The notes under the pieces were generated by a model, which worked only from the letters and a program-made list of their open reading frames with translations, searched no databases and was not told where the DNA came from. Position numbers and translations under genes: made by a program. A stretch of 64,000 nt of DNA, taken from positions 50,961 through 114,960 of the forward strand of contig NZ_BBYM01000033.1 in assembly GCF_001570405.1 (NCBI RefSeq). The letters run 5' to 3'. This DNA comes from Microtetraspora niveoalba (lineage in GTDB: Bacteria; Actinomycetota; Actinomycetes; Streptosporangiales; Streptosporangiaceae). This document shows, in pieces, positions 1 through 9,360 of the stretch. Position 1 is the first letter of the stretch. Every line of letters begins with the position of its first letter.

Positions 1-948
1 GCAGACGTCCACCGCGGCCTGCTCGCCCCCGGCCACCCGGAACGACACCATCCCGCCGTAACGCCGCATCTGCTTGGCCGCGACCTCGTGCCCCGGGTGC
101 TCGGGCAGCCCCGGATAGAGCACCTGGGTCACCTTCGGATGGGACGCCAGCAACTCGACCACCCGCTCGGCGTTGTCGCAGTGCCGCTCCATCCGTACGG
201 CGAGCGTCTTGAGCCCGCGCAGCGTCAGCCACGCGTCGAAGGGCCCGGCCACCGCGCCCATGGCGTTCTGGTGGTAGGCGAGCCGCTCGCCCAGCTCCGC
301 CGACGCCGCCACCAGCGCGCCGCCGACGACGTCCGAGTGCCCCCCGACGTACTTCGTCGTCGAGTGGACCACCACGTCCGCGCCGAGCGCGATCGGCTGC
401 TGCAGGTACGGCGAGGCGAACGTGTTGTCCACCGCCAGCAGCGCGCCCGCGTCGTGCGCGACCGACGCCAGCGCCGCTATGTCGGCGATGCCGAGCAGCG
501 GGTTGGTGGGCGTCTCGACCCAGATCACCTTCGTCTCGGGGCGCACCGCCGCGCGGACCGCGTCCACGTCGCCGAGCGGCACCGGGTCGTAGGACACGCC
601 CCACCGCTCCAGCACCTTGGCGAACAGCCGGAACGTGCCGCCGTACGCGTCGTCCGGGATCAGCACGTGGTCGCCGGGGGCGCACACCGTACGCAGCAGG
701 GTGTCCTCGGCGGCGAGCCCGGAGGCGAACGCCAGCCCGCGCGCGCCTCCCTCGACGGCGGCGAGGCACTCCTCGAGCGCGGTCCTGGTCGGGTTGGCCG
801 ACCGGCTGTACTCGTAGCCCGCGCGGAGCCCGCCCACGCCGTCCTGCTTGTACGTGGACACCGCGTAGATGGGAGGAACGACCGCGCCCGTGTGCGGATC
901 GGCCTCCTGGCCCGCGTGAATGGCCAGCGTCTCGAAACCTTCGTTCAT
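1..948 (-). CDS. metB: cystathionine gamma-synthase (PLP-dependent), 3' end off the window
   Basis: This is a fold-type I PLP enzyme of the Cys/Met metabolism family, which joins O-acylhomoserine and cysteine into cystathionine (or, in some actinomycetes, cleaves cystathionine). The ATG at 948 opens MNEGFETLAIHAGQEADP, typical of the family. 316 codons are present and the frame is still open at the left edge, so the C-terminus is missing. The PLP lysine is Lys199 in STTKYVGGHSD, and the YEYSRSANPTR motif that contacts the cofactor phosphate lies near residue 45. It follows cbs on the same strand after a 38-base gap, so the two probably form a transsulfuration operon. Synthase versus lyase activity cannot be decided from the sequence alone. 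Confidence 0.9.
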   Translation of the reverse strand, partial: MNEGFETLAIHAGQEADPHTGAVVPPIYAVSTYKQDGVGGLRAGYEYSRSANPTRTALEECLAAVEGGARGLAFASGLAAEDTLLRTVCAPGDHVLIPDDAYGGTFRLFAKVLERWGVSYDPVPLGDVDAVRAAVRPETKVIWVETPTNPLLGIADIAALASVAHDAGALLAVDNTFASPYLQQPIALGADVVVHSTTKYVGGHSDVVGGALVAASAELGERLAYHQNAMGAVAGPFDAWLTLRGLKTLAVRMERHCDNAERVVELLASHPKVTQVLYPGLPEHPGHEVAAKQMRRYGGMVSFRVAGGEQAAVDVC

Positions 949-986
949 GGCGAACGCAACCTTCCCCAAGTGATTTCGTTCCGGCG

Positions 987-2357
987 TCAGTTCGACGCGA
1001 GGAACGCGAGCAGGTCCTGGCGGGTGAGCAGGCCGACCGGCTTGCCGTCGTCGAGGACCACGGCCGCGTCCGCCTTCTCCAGCGCCTCGACCGCGCGCGA
1101 GACCGGCTCGCCGAAGCCGATCATCGGCAGCGGCGCGGACATGTGGTCGCCCAGCGGGTCCTCGGCGGCGACCTTCCCCCGGTAGAGGCCCTCGAGCAGG
1201 TCGCGCTCGATGATCGAGCCGACCACCTCGGCCGCCATGACCGGCGGCTCCTCCTTCATCACCGGAAGCTGCGAGACGCTGTACTCCCGCATGATCGAGA
1301 TGGCCGTGCCGACCGACTCGTGCGGGTGGACGTGCACGAACTCGGGCAGGCCCGCGCTCTTGCGGCCCAGCACGTCGCCGACCAGGCCCTCCTCGCTCGA
1401 CGTGGTGAGGAAGCCGTAGTCGGCCATCCACTCGTCGTTGAAGATCTTGGACAGGTAGCCGCGGCCGCCGTCCGGCAGCAGCACGACCACGACGTCGTCC
1501 GGCCCGGCCTCGCGCGCGACCTTCAGCGCGGCCACCACGGCCATGCCGCAGGAGCCGCCGACCAGCAGCGCCTCCTCACGGGCGAGGCGGCGGGTCATCC
1601 CGAAGGAGTCCTTGTCCGAGACCGCGATCACCTGGTCGCAGATCGTCGTGTCGTACGCGGCGGGCCAGATGTCCTCGCCCACGCCCTCGACCAGGTACGG
1701 CCGCCCGGTGCCGCCGGAGTAGACGGAGCCCTCGGGGTCGGCTCCGATGACCTTGACCCGGCCGCCGGAGACCTCCTTGAGGTAGCGGCCGGTGCCGCTG
1801 ATCGTGCCGCCCGTGCCGACGCCGGCGACGAAGTGGGTGATCCGCCCCTCGGTCTGCTCCCAGATCTCCGGGCCGGTCGAGTGGTAGTGGCTGGCCGGGT
1901 TGTCCGGGTTGGAGTACTGGTCGGGCTTCCAGGCGTTCGGCGTCTCCCGCGCCAGCCGGTCGGACACCGAATAGTAGGAGTCCGGGTGCTCGGGCGAGAC
2001 GGCCGTCGGGCAGACCACGACCTCGGCGCCGTACGCCCGAAGCACGGCGATCTTGTCCTGGGCGACCTTGTCCGGGCAGACGAAGAGGCACTTGTAGCCC
2101 TTCTCCTGCGCCACGATGGCCAGGCCGACGCCGGTGTTGCCGGAGGTCGGCTCGACGATCGTGCCGCCGGGCTTCAGCGCGCCGCTCCTTTCCGCGGCCT
2201 CGACCATCCGCAGCGCGATCCGGTCCTTCACCGAGCCGCCGGGGTTGAAATATTCCACTTTGGCGAGCACCTGGGCGGGCAGTCCCGCCGTCACCTTGCG
2301 CAGCCGTACGAGCGGCGTGTCACCTATGAGCTCGATCAGGGAATCATGTACGCGCAC
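987..2357 (-). CDS. cbs: cystathionine beta-synthase with C-terminal CBS pair
   Basis: A 456-residue enzyme that condenses serine (or O-acetylserine) with homocysteine to cystathionine, in the cytoplasm. The N-terminal 320 residues are a fold-type II PLP domain: the cofactor lysine is Lys44 in NPGGSVKDRIA, EPTSGNTGVGLA binds substrate and GVGTGGTISGTGRY binds the PLP phosphate. Residues from about 335 carry two CBS modules, as in the full-length regulatory form. The heme-binding N-terminal extension of animal enzymes is absent, as usual in bacteria. The start is GTG at 2357 with a weak AAGGCGG element upstream. It precedes metB in the same direction, which fits reverse or forward transsulfuration between methionine and cysteine. 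Confidence 0.93.
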   Translation of the reverse strand: MRVHDSLIELIGDTPLVRLRKVTAGLPAQVLAKVEYFNPGGSVKDRIALRMVEAAERSGALKPGGTIVEPTSGNTGVGLAIVAQEKGYKCLFVCPDKVAQDKIAVLRAYGAEVVVCPTAVSPEHPDSYYSVSDRLARETPNAWKPDQYSNPDNPASHYHSTGPEIWEQTEGRITHFVAGVGTGGTISGTGRYLKEVSGGRVKVIGADPEGSVYSGGTGRPYLVEGVGEDIWPAAYDTTICDQVIAVSDKDSFGMTRRLAREEALLVGGSCGMAVVAALKVAREAGPDDVVVVLLPDGGRGYLSKIFNDEWMADYGFLTTSSEEGLVGDVLGRKSAGLPEFVHVHPHESVGTAISIMREYSVSQLPVMKEEPPVMAAEVVGSIIERDLLEGLYRGKVAAEDPLGDHMSAPLPMIGFGEPVSRAVEALEKADAAVVLDDGKPVGLLTRQDLLAFLASN

Positions 2358-2478
2358 CGCGAAGACCGCCTTGGTTTACCGAAGCTTTGTCAGCCTGCCT
2401 GCAGCCGTCATCCCGAGGGGGTGGCCGGAACTGGGCTAGTTTCTCTACCAAAAGGTACCGTCACAACGGGGAGAGCAG

Positions 2479-3456
2479 GTGATCTGGACGCCGGGAGCCG
2501 CGCGCGCCGCGCGCCGGATCGCCACAGCGGCCGCGATGGGCGGCGGGGGCATCACCGCACTGGGTGTCGCGACGTACGGCCTGCTCATGGCGGAGGCGTT
2601 GATCGCCCGCCGCATCGTGGGCAACCCGCACGGCATGGACGGCCCCGACTCCGACGGAGTCTACGGCGACTTCGAGGGTGAGCCGATCCGGATGGTCATG
2701 CTGGGGGACTCGACCTCCGTCGGGCTCGGCCTGACGCTTCCCGCGAACACCCCGGCGGTCAACCTCGCCAACGGCCTCGCGGAGGTGGCCGAACGCCCGG
2801 TGCGGCTCACCGTCGTCGGCGAGTCGGGCGCCGCCTCCGCCGACCTGGGCCCCCAGGTCGACCGCGCGCTCGCCGCCGAGCCCGACGTCGCGGTCATCTT
2901 CATCGGCGCCAACGACGTCACCACCGCCACCCTTCCCGCCCACGCCGTACGGCACCTGCAGAAGGCGGTGCGCCGGCTGCGCGAGGCCGGGGCGGAGGTC
3001 GTGGTGGGGACCTGCCCCGACCTGGGCACGATCCGGCCGATCCCGCAGCCTCTGCGCTGGGTCACACGGCGGTGGTCCCGCCAGCTCGCCGCCGCCCAGA
3101 CCGTGGCCGTGGTCGAGGCGGGCGGCCGCACGGTCGCCTTCGCCGACCTGCTCGGACCCGAGTTCGACACGAACCCTGCCGAGATGTTCGGCCCTGATCG
3201 TTATCACCCATCTGCCAGAGGTTACCTACAGGCCGCGTACACAGTGCTACCGTCTGTATGCGCCGCGTTGGGATTGTGGCCCGAGCCCGAGCCCCAGCGC
3301 GTCGAAGGTTCGCAATACCTGTTGGCGGCAATGGCCGTGGAAGAACCCGGCACCGAGGTCAGCGCGACCCGGGTCGCCGGCCGGGCGGTCGGCCCCCAGG
3401 GACGGTGGGCGGCACTGCTCCGCCGGCGTCCCGGGCCGGTATCCAAGAGCGCCTGA
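2479..3456 (+). CDS. SGNH/GDSL-family esterase
   Basis: A 325-residue hydrolase of the SGNH superfamily. Block I is GDSTSVGLG with nucleophile Ser78, block III is IGANDVT (near residue 141) and block V is DRYHPSARGY with the Asp/His pair near residue 242. A hydrophobic, alanine/glycine-rich segment at residues 13-40 is preceded by arginines and could be a membrane anchor or uncleaved signal, so the catalytic domain is probably outside the membrane. The GTG at 2479 has a good GGGGAGAGCAG site. It is divergent from cbs and followed 47 bases later by a lipoprotein gene. Substrate is unknown; members of this branch act as lipases, acyl-esterases or deacetylases. Confidence 0.82.
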   Translation: MIWTPGAARAARRIATAAAMGGGGITALGVATYGLLMAEALIARRIVGNPHGMDGPDSDGVYGDFEGEPIRMVMLGDSTSVGLGLTLPANTPAVNLANGLAEVAERPVRLTVVGESGAASADLGPQVDRALAAEPDVAVIFIGANDVTTATLPAHAVRHLQKAVRRLREAGAEVVVGTCPDLGTIRPIPQPLRWVTRRWSRQLAAAQTVAVVEAGGRTVAFADLLGPEFDTNPAEMFGPDRYHPSARGYLQAAYTVLPSVCAALGLWPEPEPQRVEGSQYLLAAMAVEEPGTEVSATRVAGRAVGPQGRWAALLRRRPGPVSKSA

Positions 3457-3503
3457 GGCCGGTCACCTTTCGCGACCCGGCCGTCACCCCCAGTAGGAGT
3501 GAT

Positions 3504-4862
3504 ATGACCCGGCCCCACGCGAAAGTCACCCTCACACTCGCCTCCGCCGCCCTGCTGACCAGCGGGGCCCTGGCCGGCTGCTCCCAAAGCGACGCCGCCG
3601 CGAAGAAGTACCCCACCTGGCAGAACACCGAGGTGAACGCGGTCAGCCGCACCACCAACGGCGCGGGCGTCGCCGCGACCACCTCGATGAAGGCCGACGG
3701 CACCCTGGAGACCGTCACTCTCGACGAGGCGACGGGAAGGAAGCTCTGGTCGGCCCCCGCGACGATGACCGGCCGCCTGCCCGGCATGGGCGTCCAGCCC
3801 CCCGCGGTCGTCGACGCCGGGAGCGGCCAGGCCGTCGTCGCCGCGATCGACCCCGTCAAGCAGGGCCAGTGGAACGCCACCCTGGTCACCAGGGACGCCC
3901 ACACCGGCCGCCAGAAGTGGACCCGGCCGGTCCACTCGACCTTCGGACCCCAGCGTTGCGGGCCGTACATCTGCCTGTCGGAGCACACCGCGCTGAGCAC
4001 GGCCAGGCTCGTCGTGCTGGACGCGCTGACCGGCAAGACGATCTGGCGGCTCCCCGGCATCGCCGAGGTGGAGTGGTCGGACCCGACGCGGGTCGTGCTG
4101 CTGCGGCTCGCCTCCCACCCGGTGCTCGAGGCGCACGACCTGAAGACCGGCAAGACGCTGTGGCAACTGCCGATCGAGCAGGCGCTCGGTGCCGGGGTCG
4201 ACATGTCCGGCGGCTGGGCCTTCGGCTCCACCGCCACCAACCTGGTCGGCTACGTCGCTCCGTACACCGACGCGCGCACCAAGAAGACCTCGGCGTTCGG
4301 GCTGTTCTCGCTCCGGCTCGCCGACGGCGTCCTCGAATGGATGCGGCCGTCCGTCGTGCGCGTCTACCCCAGCGGCAACCCGGCGCTCGCCCCCGTCGTC
4401 CGTCCCGTCGACGAGCAGGGCCAGTACGGCGGCTTCGCCCGGCTGGACGGCGGGTCCGGGCGGGTGGTCGGGCAGATCACGGCGGCGCAGGTGCCCGGCT
4501 CCGGCTGGTGGCTCGCCTTTCCCCAGAAGATGGACCGGCTCGACTTCCTCAAGCACAGCGCCTCCGGCACGGCCTTCGACCTGATCAGCGGCCAGCAGGC
4601 CGAGGTGAAGGGCGCCAAGGGGTGGTCGTTCTGCGTGACGGACCCGCAGCCGCTGAAGCTCACCGGCGTCTCCCCCGGCTTCTACTCGATCGCGGCGCTG
4701 TGCGAGTTCGACCTGGCCACCGGCAAGCGGGTCACCTCCACAGACGCCCCGCCCGCGTGGTTCACCGGCAGCCAGGGCGGCTGGCGGATCTGGCGGGACG
4801 AGAAAGGCGCGCTGCACGCGATCAAGGACGGGACCGCCACGTCGCCCGGCATGTACGGCTGA
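3504..4862 (+). CDS. secreted lipoprotein with PQQ-type beta-propeller-like body
   Basis: The 452-residue product starts at ATG 3504 behind TAGGAGTGAT. Its first 30 residues form a lipoprotein signal: charged MTRPHAK, a hydrophobic core, and a lipobox ending LAGC. The mature part has repeated blocks such as TGKTIWRLPG, TGKTLWQLP and TGRQKWTRP, each a (D/T)-x-TGK-x-xW blade motif of quinoprotein-like propellers, suggesting a PQQ-repeat/outer-protein-assembly-like fold anchored on the outer face of the membrane. No catalytic residues or cofactor-binding tryptophans can be assigned, so I make no enzymatic claim. Reading the same frame further upstream would overlap the esterase gene and destroys the signal peptide, which is why the later ATG is preferred. 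Confidence 0.8.
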   Translation: MTRPHAKVTLTLASAALLTSGALAGCSQSDAAAKKYPTWQNTEVNAVSRTTNGAGVAATTSMKADGTLETVTLDEATGRKLWSAPATMTGRLPGMGVQPPAVVDAGSGQAVVAAIDPVKQGQWNATLVTRDAHTGRQKWTRPVHSTFGPQRCGPYICLSEHTALSTARLVVLDALTGKTIWRLPGIAEVEWSDPTRVVLLRLASHPVLEAHDLKTGKTLWQLPIEQALGAGVDMSGGWAFGSTATNLVGYVAPYTDARTKKTSAFGLFSLRLADGVLEWMRPSVVRVYPSGNPALAPVVRPVDEQGQYGGFARLDGGSGRVVGQITAAQVPGSGWWLAFPQKMDRLDFLKHSASGTAFDLISGQQAEVKGAKGWSFCVTDPQPLKLTGVSPGFYSIAALCEFDLATGKRVTSTDAPPAWFTGSQGGWRIWRDEKGALHAIKDGTATSPGMYG

Positions 4863-5015
4863 CCGTAGAAAGTTCTGTTTTGTGGCCCCCCGGGGATGGC
4901 GTCCGCTCTACCCCGGGGTAACCTCCGCAGAAAAGGACTAGGGAGCGTCGGACGAATGCTGCCCGTAGCGCAGCAGGGCGTGATTCGTCCGACGCGACGC
5001 AGGCAGGAGAGCCCC

Positions 5016-6233
5016 ATGCCCGAGGCAGTCATCGTCGCGACGGCCCGCTCGCCGATCGGACGCGCTTTCAAGGGATCGCTGAAGGACATCCGTCCCGACG
5101 ACCTCACCGCCCAGATGACCCGCGCCGCACTGGCCAAGGTGCCCCAGCTCGATCCGAACGACATCGACGACCTGATGCTCGGCTGCGGGCTTCCGGGCGG
5201 CGAGCAGGGGTTCAACATGGCACGCGTGGTCTCGACGCTGCTCGGGCTGGACGGCGTGCCGGGCACCACGGTGACCCGCTACTGCTCCTCGTCCCTGCAG
5301 ACCACGCGGATGGCGATGCACGCGATCAGGGCCGGCGAGGGCGACGTGTTCATCTCCGCCGGCGTCGAGTGCGTGTCCCGGTTCGCCAAGGGCAACTCCG
5401 ACAGCCTGCCCGACACCCAGAACCCCCTCTTCCAGGACGCGGCCGCCCGTACGGCCAAGCTGGCCGAGGGCGGGCAGGCCTGGCACGACCCCCGCGAGGA
5501 CGGGGCCCTGCCGGACATCTACATCGCGATGGGCCAGACCGCGGAGAACGTCGCCGGCCTCAAGGGCGTCTCGCGCCAGGAGCAGGACGAGTTCGGCGTC
5601 CGCTCGCAGAACCTCGCCGAGAAGGCCCTCGCCAACGGCTTCTGGGAGAAGGACATCACCCCGGTGACCCTGCCGGACGGCACCGTGGTCAGCAAGGACG
5701 ACGGGCCGCGCCCGGGCACCACGTACGAGGCGGTCTCGCAGCTCAAGCCGGTCTTCCGCCCCGACGGCACCGTCACCGCGGGCAACTGCTGCCCGCTGAA
5801 CGACGGCGCCGCCGCGGTCGTCATCATGAGCGACACCAAGGCCGCGTCCCTCGGGATCACGCCTCTCGCGCGGATCGTCTCCACCGGCGTGACCGGCCTG
5901 TCGCCCGAGATCATGGGCCTCGGCCCGGTCGAGGCGTCCCGGCAGGCGCTCGCCCGGGCCGGGATGTCCATCGACGACGTCGACCTCGTCGAGATCAACG
6001 AGGCGTTCGCCGCCCAGGTCATCCCGTCCTACCGCGAGCTCGGCATCGACATCGACCGGCTCAACGTGAACGGCGGCGCGATCGCGGTCGGCCACCCCTT
6101 CGGCATGACCGGCGCCCGCATCACCTCCACGCTGCTCAACGGTCTCCGGTTCCACGACAAGACGATCGGGCTGGAGACCATGTGCGTCGGCGGCGGCCAG
6201 GGCATGGCCATGATCGTCGAGCGGCTGAGCTAG
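5016..6233 (+). CDS. acetyl-CoA C-acyltransferase (thiolase)
   Basis: A 405-residue thiolase of the FadA/AtoB type that cleaves 3-ketoacyl-CoA with CoA, or runs in reverse to condense acyl-CoAs. Catalytic residues are visible: Cys90 in [11 protein letters not shown], His360 in [12 protein letters not shown] and Cys390 in MCVGGGQG. The NEAFAAQ motif (around residue 330) completes the active site. The ATG at 5016 follows CAGGAGAGCCCC; an in-frame extension upstream has no family similarity. No FadB partner is adjacent, so it may work with a distant beta-oxidation gene or in another pathway. Degradative versus biosynthetic direction is not resolvable here. Confidence 0.93.
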   Translation: MPEAVIVATARSPIGRAFKGSLKDIRPDDLTAQMTRAALAKVPQLDPNDIDDLMLGCGLPGGEQGFNMARVVSTLLGLDGVPGTTVTRYCSSSLQTTRMAMHAIRAGEGDVFISAGVECVSRFAKGNSDSLPDTQNPLFQDAAARTAKLAEGGQAWHDPREDGALPDIYIAMGQTAENVAGLKGVSRQEQDEFGVRSQNLAEKALANGFWEKDITPVTLPDGTVVSKDDGPRPGTTYEAVSQLKPVFRPDGTVTAGNCCPLNDGAAAVVIMSDTKAASLGITPLARIVSTGVTGLSPEIMGLGPVEASRQALARAGMSIDDVDLVEINEAFAAQVIPSYRELGIDIDRLNVNGGAIAVGHPFGMTGARITSTLLNGLRFHDKTIGLETMCVGGGQGMAMIVERLS

Positions 6234-6253
6234 CGCCCCTCCGGGCACACCGG

Positions 6254-6664
6254 CTATCCCTGGAAGTCGGGGCCGGCGCGGTCGATCGCGATACGGATGA
6301 TCACCCGCCGGTCCCGCACCATGGCGGCCCGGTAGTCGTCCCAGTCCGGGTGCTCGCCGCTGATGTCGCGGTAGTAGTCGACCAGCCGCTCCATCGCGTC
6401 GGGGAGCGAGATGATCTCGGCGGTGCCCTCGATCTGCACCCATTCGCCGTAGAAGGCATCGGTGGTGACGGTGAGGAACACCTGCGGGTTCCGCCGCAGG
6501 TTCCGGGTCTTCACGGCCGTCTCACGGCTGCTGACGATCGCGTACCCGTCGCCGTCGAGGCCGACGGTGACGGGAGACATCTGCGGCCGTCCGTCGGCGT
6601 GCCAGGTGAGCATCACCGCGCGGTGGTTGTTCCTGAGGAACGCGCGCGCCTTGTCCAGGTCCAT
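6254..6664 (-). CDS. PPOX-class split-barrel oxidoreductase (F420- or FMN-dependent)
   Basis: A small (136-residue) protein of the pyridoxamine-phosphate-oxidase-like split beta-barrel fold. MDLDKARAFLRNNHRAVMLTWHADGRPQMSPVTVG is the typical opening; VKTRNLRRNPQVFLTV and WVQIEGTAEI follow in family order. These dimeric enzymes bind FMN or the actinobacterial deazaflavin F420 at the barrel interface and reduce diverse substrates. The residues favour the F420-dependent TIGR03618-like group, but this is inference. The start could be the ATG at 6664 or a GTG at 6670; neither has a clear ribosome site. It converges with the thiolase gene, 20 bases apart. Confidence 0.8.
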   Translation of the reverse strand: MDLDKARAFLRNNHRAVMLTWHADGRPQMSPVTVGLDGDGYAIVSSRETAVKTRNLRRNPQVFLTVTTDAFYGEWVQIEGTAEIISLPDAMERLVDYYRDISGEHPDWDDYRAAMVRDRRVIIRIAIDRAGPDFQG

Positions 6665-6717
6665 GAACACAATGATGCGCCCGCGCCGGAAGTGGCGCGG
6701 GCGCGGGCGAGGTCAGA

Positions 6718-6945
6718 TCAGAAGTTCCGGCCCCTGCGACGCCGCTCGTGCTCCAGGACGATGGCGACCGCGTAGCCGTGCGTGAGCCCGTGCTCGTCGG
6801 CGAGCCAGTTGGCACGCTCGTCGCATCGCAGGAACGACGGGCCGTTGTCGATAGTTTGGAACCACTCGGGGAGGGCGCGTCCGGTGATGGTGGGGACGCG
6901 GGCGATGAGCTTGGTCTGGGTCTCCGGTGAGTGGTTCAACGTCAT
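6718..6945 (-). CDS. DUF4287-like small protein
   Basis: A 75-residue protein beginning MTLNHSPETQTKLIAR at ATG 6945, directly after a strong GGAGG site (GGAGGTGCTC). The pattern TGRALPEWF...WLADEHGLTHGYAVAIVLEH matches the DUF4287 family, in which a conserved WLxxEHGLxHGxAxAIV helix occurs. The function of the family is unknown. The C-terminus is strongly basic (HERRRRGR). It lies 47 bases upstream of the oxidoreductase gene on the same strand, so co-transcription is possible. Confidence 0.7.
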   Translation of the reverse strand: MTLNHSPETQTKLIARVPTITGRALPEWFQTIDNGPSFLRCDERANWLADEHGLTHGYAVAIVLEHERRRRGRNF

Positions 6946-7054
6946 GAGCACCTCCACGGATATGGCTCCTGTTGGGCTCGACACTGCCTCACCCGTCCCG
7001 GCTTGACAAGACCCCGACGGACATCGTTTCGTTATTAAATCTTGATCATATGGA

Positions 7055-7855
7055 TTAGTCACTGTCCGTGAAGTAGCTGATGAACCTCAGGATCTCCAGG
7101 TAGAGCCAGACCAGGCTCAGCGTCAGGCCGAAAGCCATCAGCCAGGAGTACCTCGCCGGGACACCCGCGCGCACCCCGCTCTCGATCTCGTCGAAGTCGA
7201 GCAGCAGGAAGAAGCAGCCGAGCAGGATCATCGCGATGCTGAAGATCCAGCCGAGCGGGTTGTCGGCCCGCAGGCCGAGGCCGCCGGGCTCGAAGAAGCC
7301 GACGATCCAGTTGACGAGCATGAGCCCGACCGCGGCCAGGGCGGCGCCGACGACGAACTTGGTGAACTTCGGCGTGGGCCGGAAGATCTTCAGCGTGTAG
7401 ACCGCGAGCGTGCCGCCGAAGGCGAGCATCGTGCCCAGCACGGCCTGCAGTACGACGCCGTGGAAGAGGTCCTCGTACCTGTGGCTGAGAACGCCGATGG
7501 CCACGCCGTAGCTGAGGGCGTATCCGAGGATGAGCGCCGGGTTGGTGCTCTGCCGGAACGAGACGATCAGCCCGAGGATCAGGCCGACGATCATCGCGGG
7601 GGCGGCGAGGGTCCAGCCGAGGTTCAGCTGCCAGGCCACCGCCGCCGAGAGGACGAGCGTGCCGAGCGTCATGAAACCGCGCACCACGACGTCGTCGACC
7701 GTCATCGGACGCTCCGCCGCCGGCGTGTGGGCGGGCGTGTAGGACGGCGCCGTGTACATCTCGTTCAGCTGCTGGACGCTGGGCGTCGGGCCCGCCCAGG
7801 CCCGCTGTCCCCCTGGAGCGCCCCGCTGGCTGAATATGGGGTTTCTGCTCTCCAC
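7055..7855 (-). CDS. BI-1/YccA-family integral membrane protein
   Basis: A 266-residue, seven-helix membrane protein of the Bax-inhibitor-1/UPF0005 family. The cytosolic N-terminus VESRNPIFSQRG is typical of actinobacterial members, followed by seven hydrophobic segments between about residues 60 and 260, with a charged FDEIESGVRAGVP loop containing the acidic residues that gate ion leak in characterised BI-1 homologs. GTG at 7855 is chosen because CGGAGGCAGAG lies just upstream; an earlier in-frame start would add a non-conserved tail. The physiological role in actinomycetes is unknown; a pH-sensitive calcium leak has been shown for bacterial relatives. Confidence 0.85.
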   Translation of the reverse strand: MESRNPIFSQRGAPGGQRAWAGPTPSVQQLNEMYTAPSYTPAHTPAAERPMTVDDVVVRGFMTLGTLVLSAAVAWQLNLGWTLAAPAMIVGLILGLIVSFRQSTNPALILGYALSYGVAIGVLSHRYEDLFHGVVLQAVLGTMLAFGGTLAVYTLKIFRPTPKFTKFVVGAALAAVGLMLVNWIVGFFEPGGLGLRADNPLGWIFSIAMILLGCFFLLLDFDEIESGVRAGVPARYSWLMAFGLTLSLVWLYLEILRFISYFTDSD

Positions 7856-7908
7856 CTCTGCCTCCGACTCTCGATCAGCGTGCGCCGCCAGCATCTCAAG
7901 CGGGCGTC

Positions 7909-7926
7909 ACGCCAGTCCACTGGCGT
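7909..7926. promoter_or_regulatory. perfect inverted repeat upstream of the BI-1 gene
   Basis: ACGCCAGT-CC-ACTGGCGT is an 8+2+8 perfect palindrome centred about 62 bases before the GTG at 7855. Its size and position suit a dimeric repressor or activator site for the BI-1 gene. The regulator is not identifiable here. Confidence 0.45.
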
Positions 7927-7955
7927 AATCAACGATCGTCTGGCGAGGGGAGTTC

Positions 7956-7991
7956 CCCACCGGGGTTCCCGGAAAACGGAACCCCGGTGGG
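7956..7991 (-). terminator. hairpin terminator after the dehydrogenase gene
   Basis: A perfect 14-base-pair stem (CCCACCGGGGTTCC with GGAACCCCGGTGGG) closes an 8-base loop. It lies 21 bases past the stop of the dadA-like gene. It lacks a T-run on the minus strand, as many actinomycete terminators do. Confidence 0.65.
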
Positions 7992-8012
7992 CGGCGCCGG
8001 CCCGTCTCCCGA

Positions 8013-9263
8013 TCAGCGGGTCGGGCTGAAGGCGCGCAGCTCGGCGGGCCGCTTGCCGAGCACGATCTGCTCGGCGAGCAGCTTCCCGGTCACCGGGCCG
8101 AGGGTGACTCCCCACATGCCGTGGCCGCCGGCGATGTAGACGCCGGGCACCCGGCTGGCGCCGATCAGCGGCAGGCCGTCGGGGGTGACGGGACGGGGGC
8201 CGACCCAGGTGTCGGTCCGGTGCTCCCAGTCGACGCCGGCGAGCAGCGGCCGGGTGTTCTTGATGATGGAGGCGACTCGGCCGGTGTCCAGCGGGTGGTC
8301 CGGCGAACGGAACTCCATGGTCCCGGCCACGCGGAGGTTGCCCTGGTACGGCGTGCAGGCCACGCGGATGGAGGGGAAGTAGATCGGGCACGGGACGGTC
8401 TGCTCGACCGGCACGGTGAACGAGTACCCGCGGCCGGCGCGGACGGAGGTCCGGACGCCGAGCGGACGGGCCAGGTCGTCCAGCCACGCGCCGGTCGCGA
8501 TCACGACCGCGTCCGCGTGCTCCGGCTCCCCCGCGTACGCCTCGACGGTGACGCCGCGCGGGCCGTGGCGCAGGTTCCGCGCGGTGAAGCCGGTGCGGAG
8601 CCGGCCGCCGCGGGCGACCACGGCGTCGGCGAGCGACTGGGTGAAGGCACCGGGGTCGATGTAGCGCTGGCCGTCCAGCCGGATCGCCAGCTCGACGTTG
8701 GACGAGATCTGCGGGACCTCCGCGGCGATCTTCTCGCCGGGGATCTCGGTGAAGCTGATCTCCTGCCCGGAACGCAGGATCAGCTCCAGCTCGCGGCGCA
8801 GGTCGTCCGCCTGGGCGGCCTTCTCGAAGGCGGCCATGATCGGCGCGTCGATCGTGGGGGCCTCGACACCGTTCTTGGTCAGGATGTCGAAGGCGTCCAG
8901 GCACTGGGCGTTGATGGGGCGGTAGGCCTGCATGCCGCGCTCCCACTGCCGCATGGTGCAGTGCGTGGCGAACTTGGTGAGGAAGGCCCACAGCCGCGGG
9001 TCCGGCTTGGTCGGAATGTACAACGGCGCGTCACGGTCGAGCATCGACCGCATTCCGTACCGGAGAACGCTGGGCTCGGGCAGCGGGATGGTGAGGCCGG
9101 GCGACAGCCAACCGGCGTTGCCCCAGGACGCACCGGCGGCCACACCGGCCCGGTCGACCACCGTGACCTCGACTCCCCGCTCCTGGAGGAACCACGCCAC
9201 CGACAGGCCGACCATTCCGGCCCCCACCACCACGACACTGCGCGGTGACTTCTCCTCCGCCAC
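8013..9263 (-). CDS. dadA: D-amino-acid dehydrogenase-like FAD oxidoreductase
   Basis: A 416-residue flavoprotein of the DAO family. SVVVVGAGMVGLSVAWFLQ (residues 9-27) is the GxGxxG Rossmann motif for FAD, followed by the acidic end VVDRAG; the C-terminal GVYIAGGHGMWGVTLGPVTG closes the FAD site. Overall it resembles the DadA small subunit, which oxidises D-amino acids (or hydroxyproline in LhpB relatives) and passes electrons to the respiratory chain. The GTG start at 9263 is preceded by AGGGAGAG. It follows the PucR regulator gene by 97 bases on the same strand, so substrate-responsive control of amino-acid catabolism is likely. The exact substrate is not established. Confidence 0.82.
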   Translation of the reverse strand: MAEEKSPRSVVVVGAGMVGLSVAWFLQERGVEVTVVDRAGVAAGASWGNAGWLSPGLTIPLPEPSVLRYGMRSMLDRDAPLYIPTKPDPRLWAFLTKFATHCTMRQWERGMQAYRPINAQCLDAFDILTKNGVEAPTIDAPIMAAFEKAAQADDLRRELELILRSGQEISFTEIPGEKIAAEVPQISSNVELAIRLDGQRYIDPGAFTQSLADAVVARGGRLRTGFTARNLRHGPRGVTVEAYAGEPEHADAVVIATGAWLDDLARPLGVRTSVRAGRGYSFTVPVEQTVPCPIYFPSIRVACTPYQGNLRVAGTMEFRSPDHPLDTGRVASIIKNTRPLLAGVDWEHRTDTWVGPRPVTPDGLPLIGASRVPGVYIAGGHGMWGVTLGPVTGKLLAEQIVLGKRPAELRAFSPTR

Positions 9264-9360
9264 GACAGCTCTCCCTTTCTTGAGACGACCCTTCGAGCAT
9301 GTACGCCGCGGAAGAGGTCGGAGCTGCCAAATTCGGACAATGGATCTGCCTGCGGTTGTC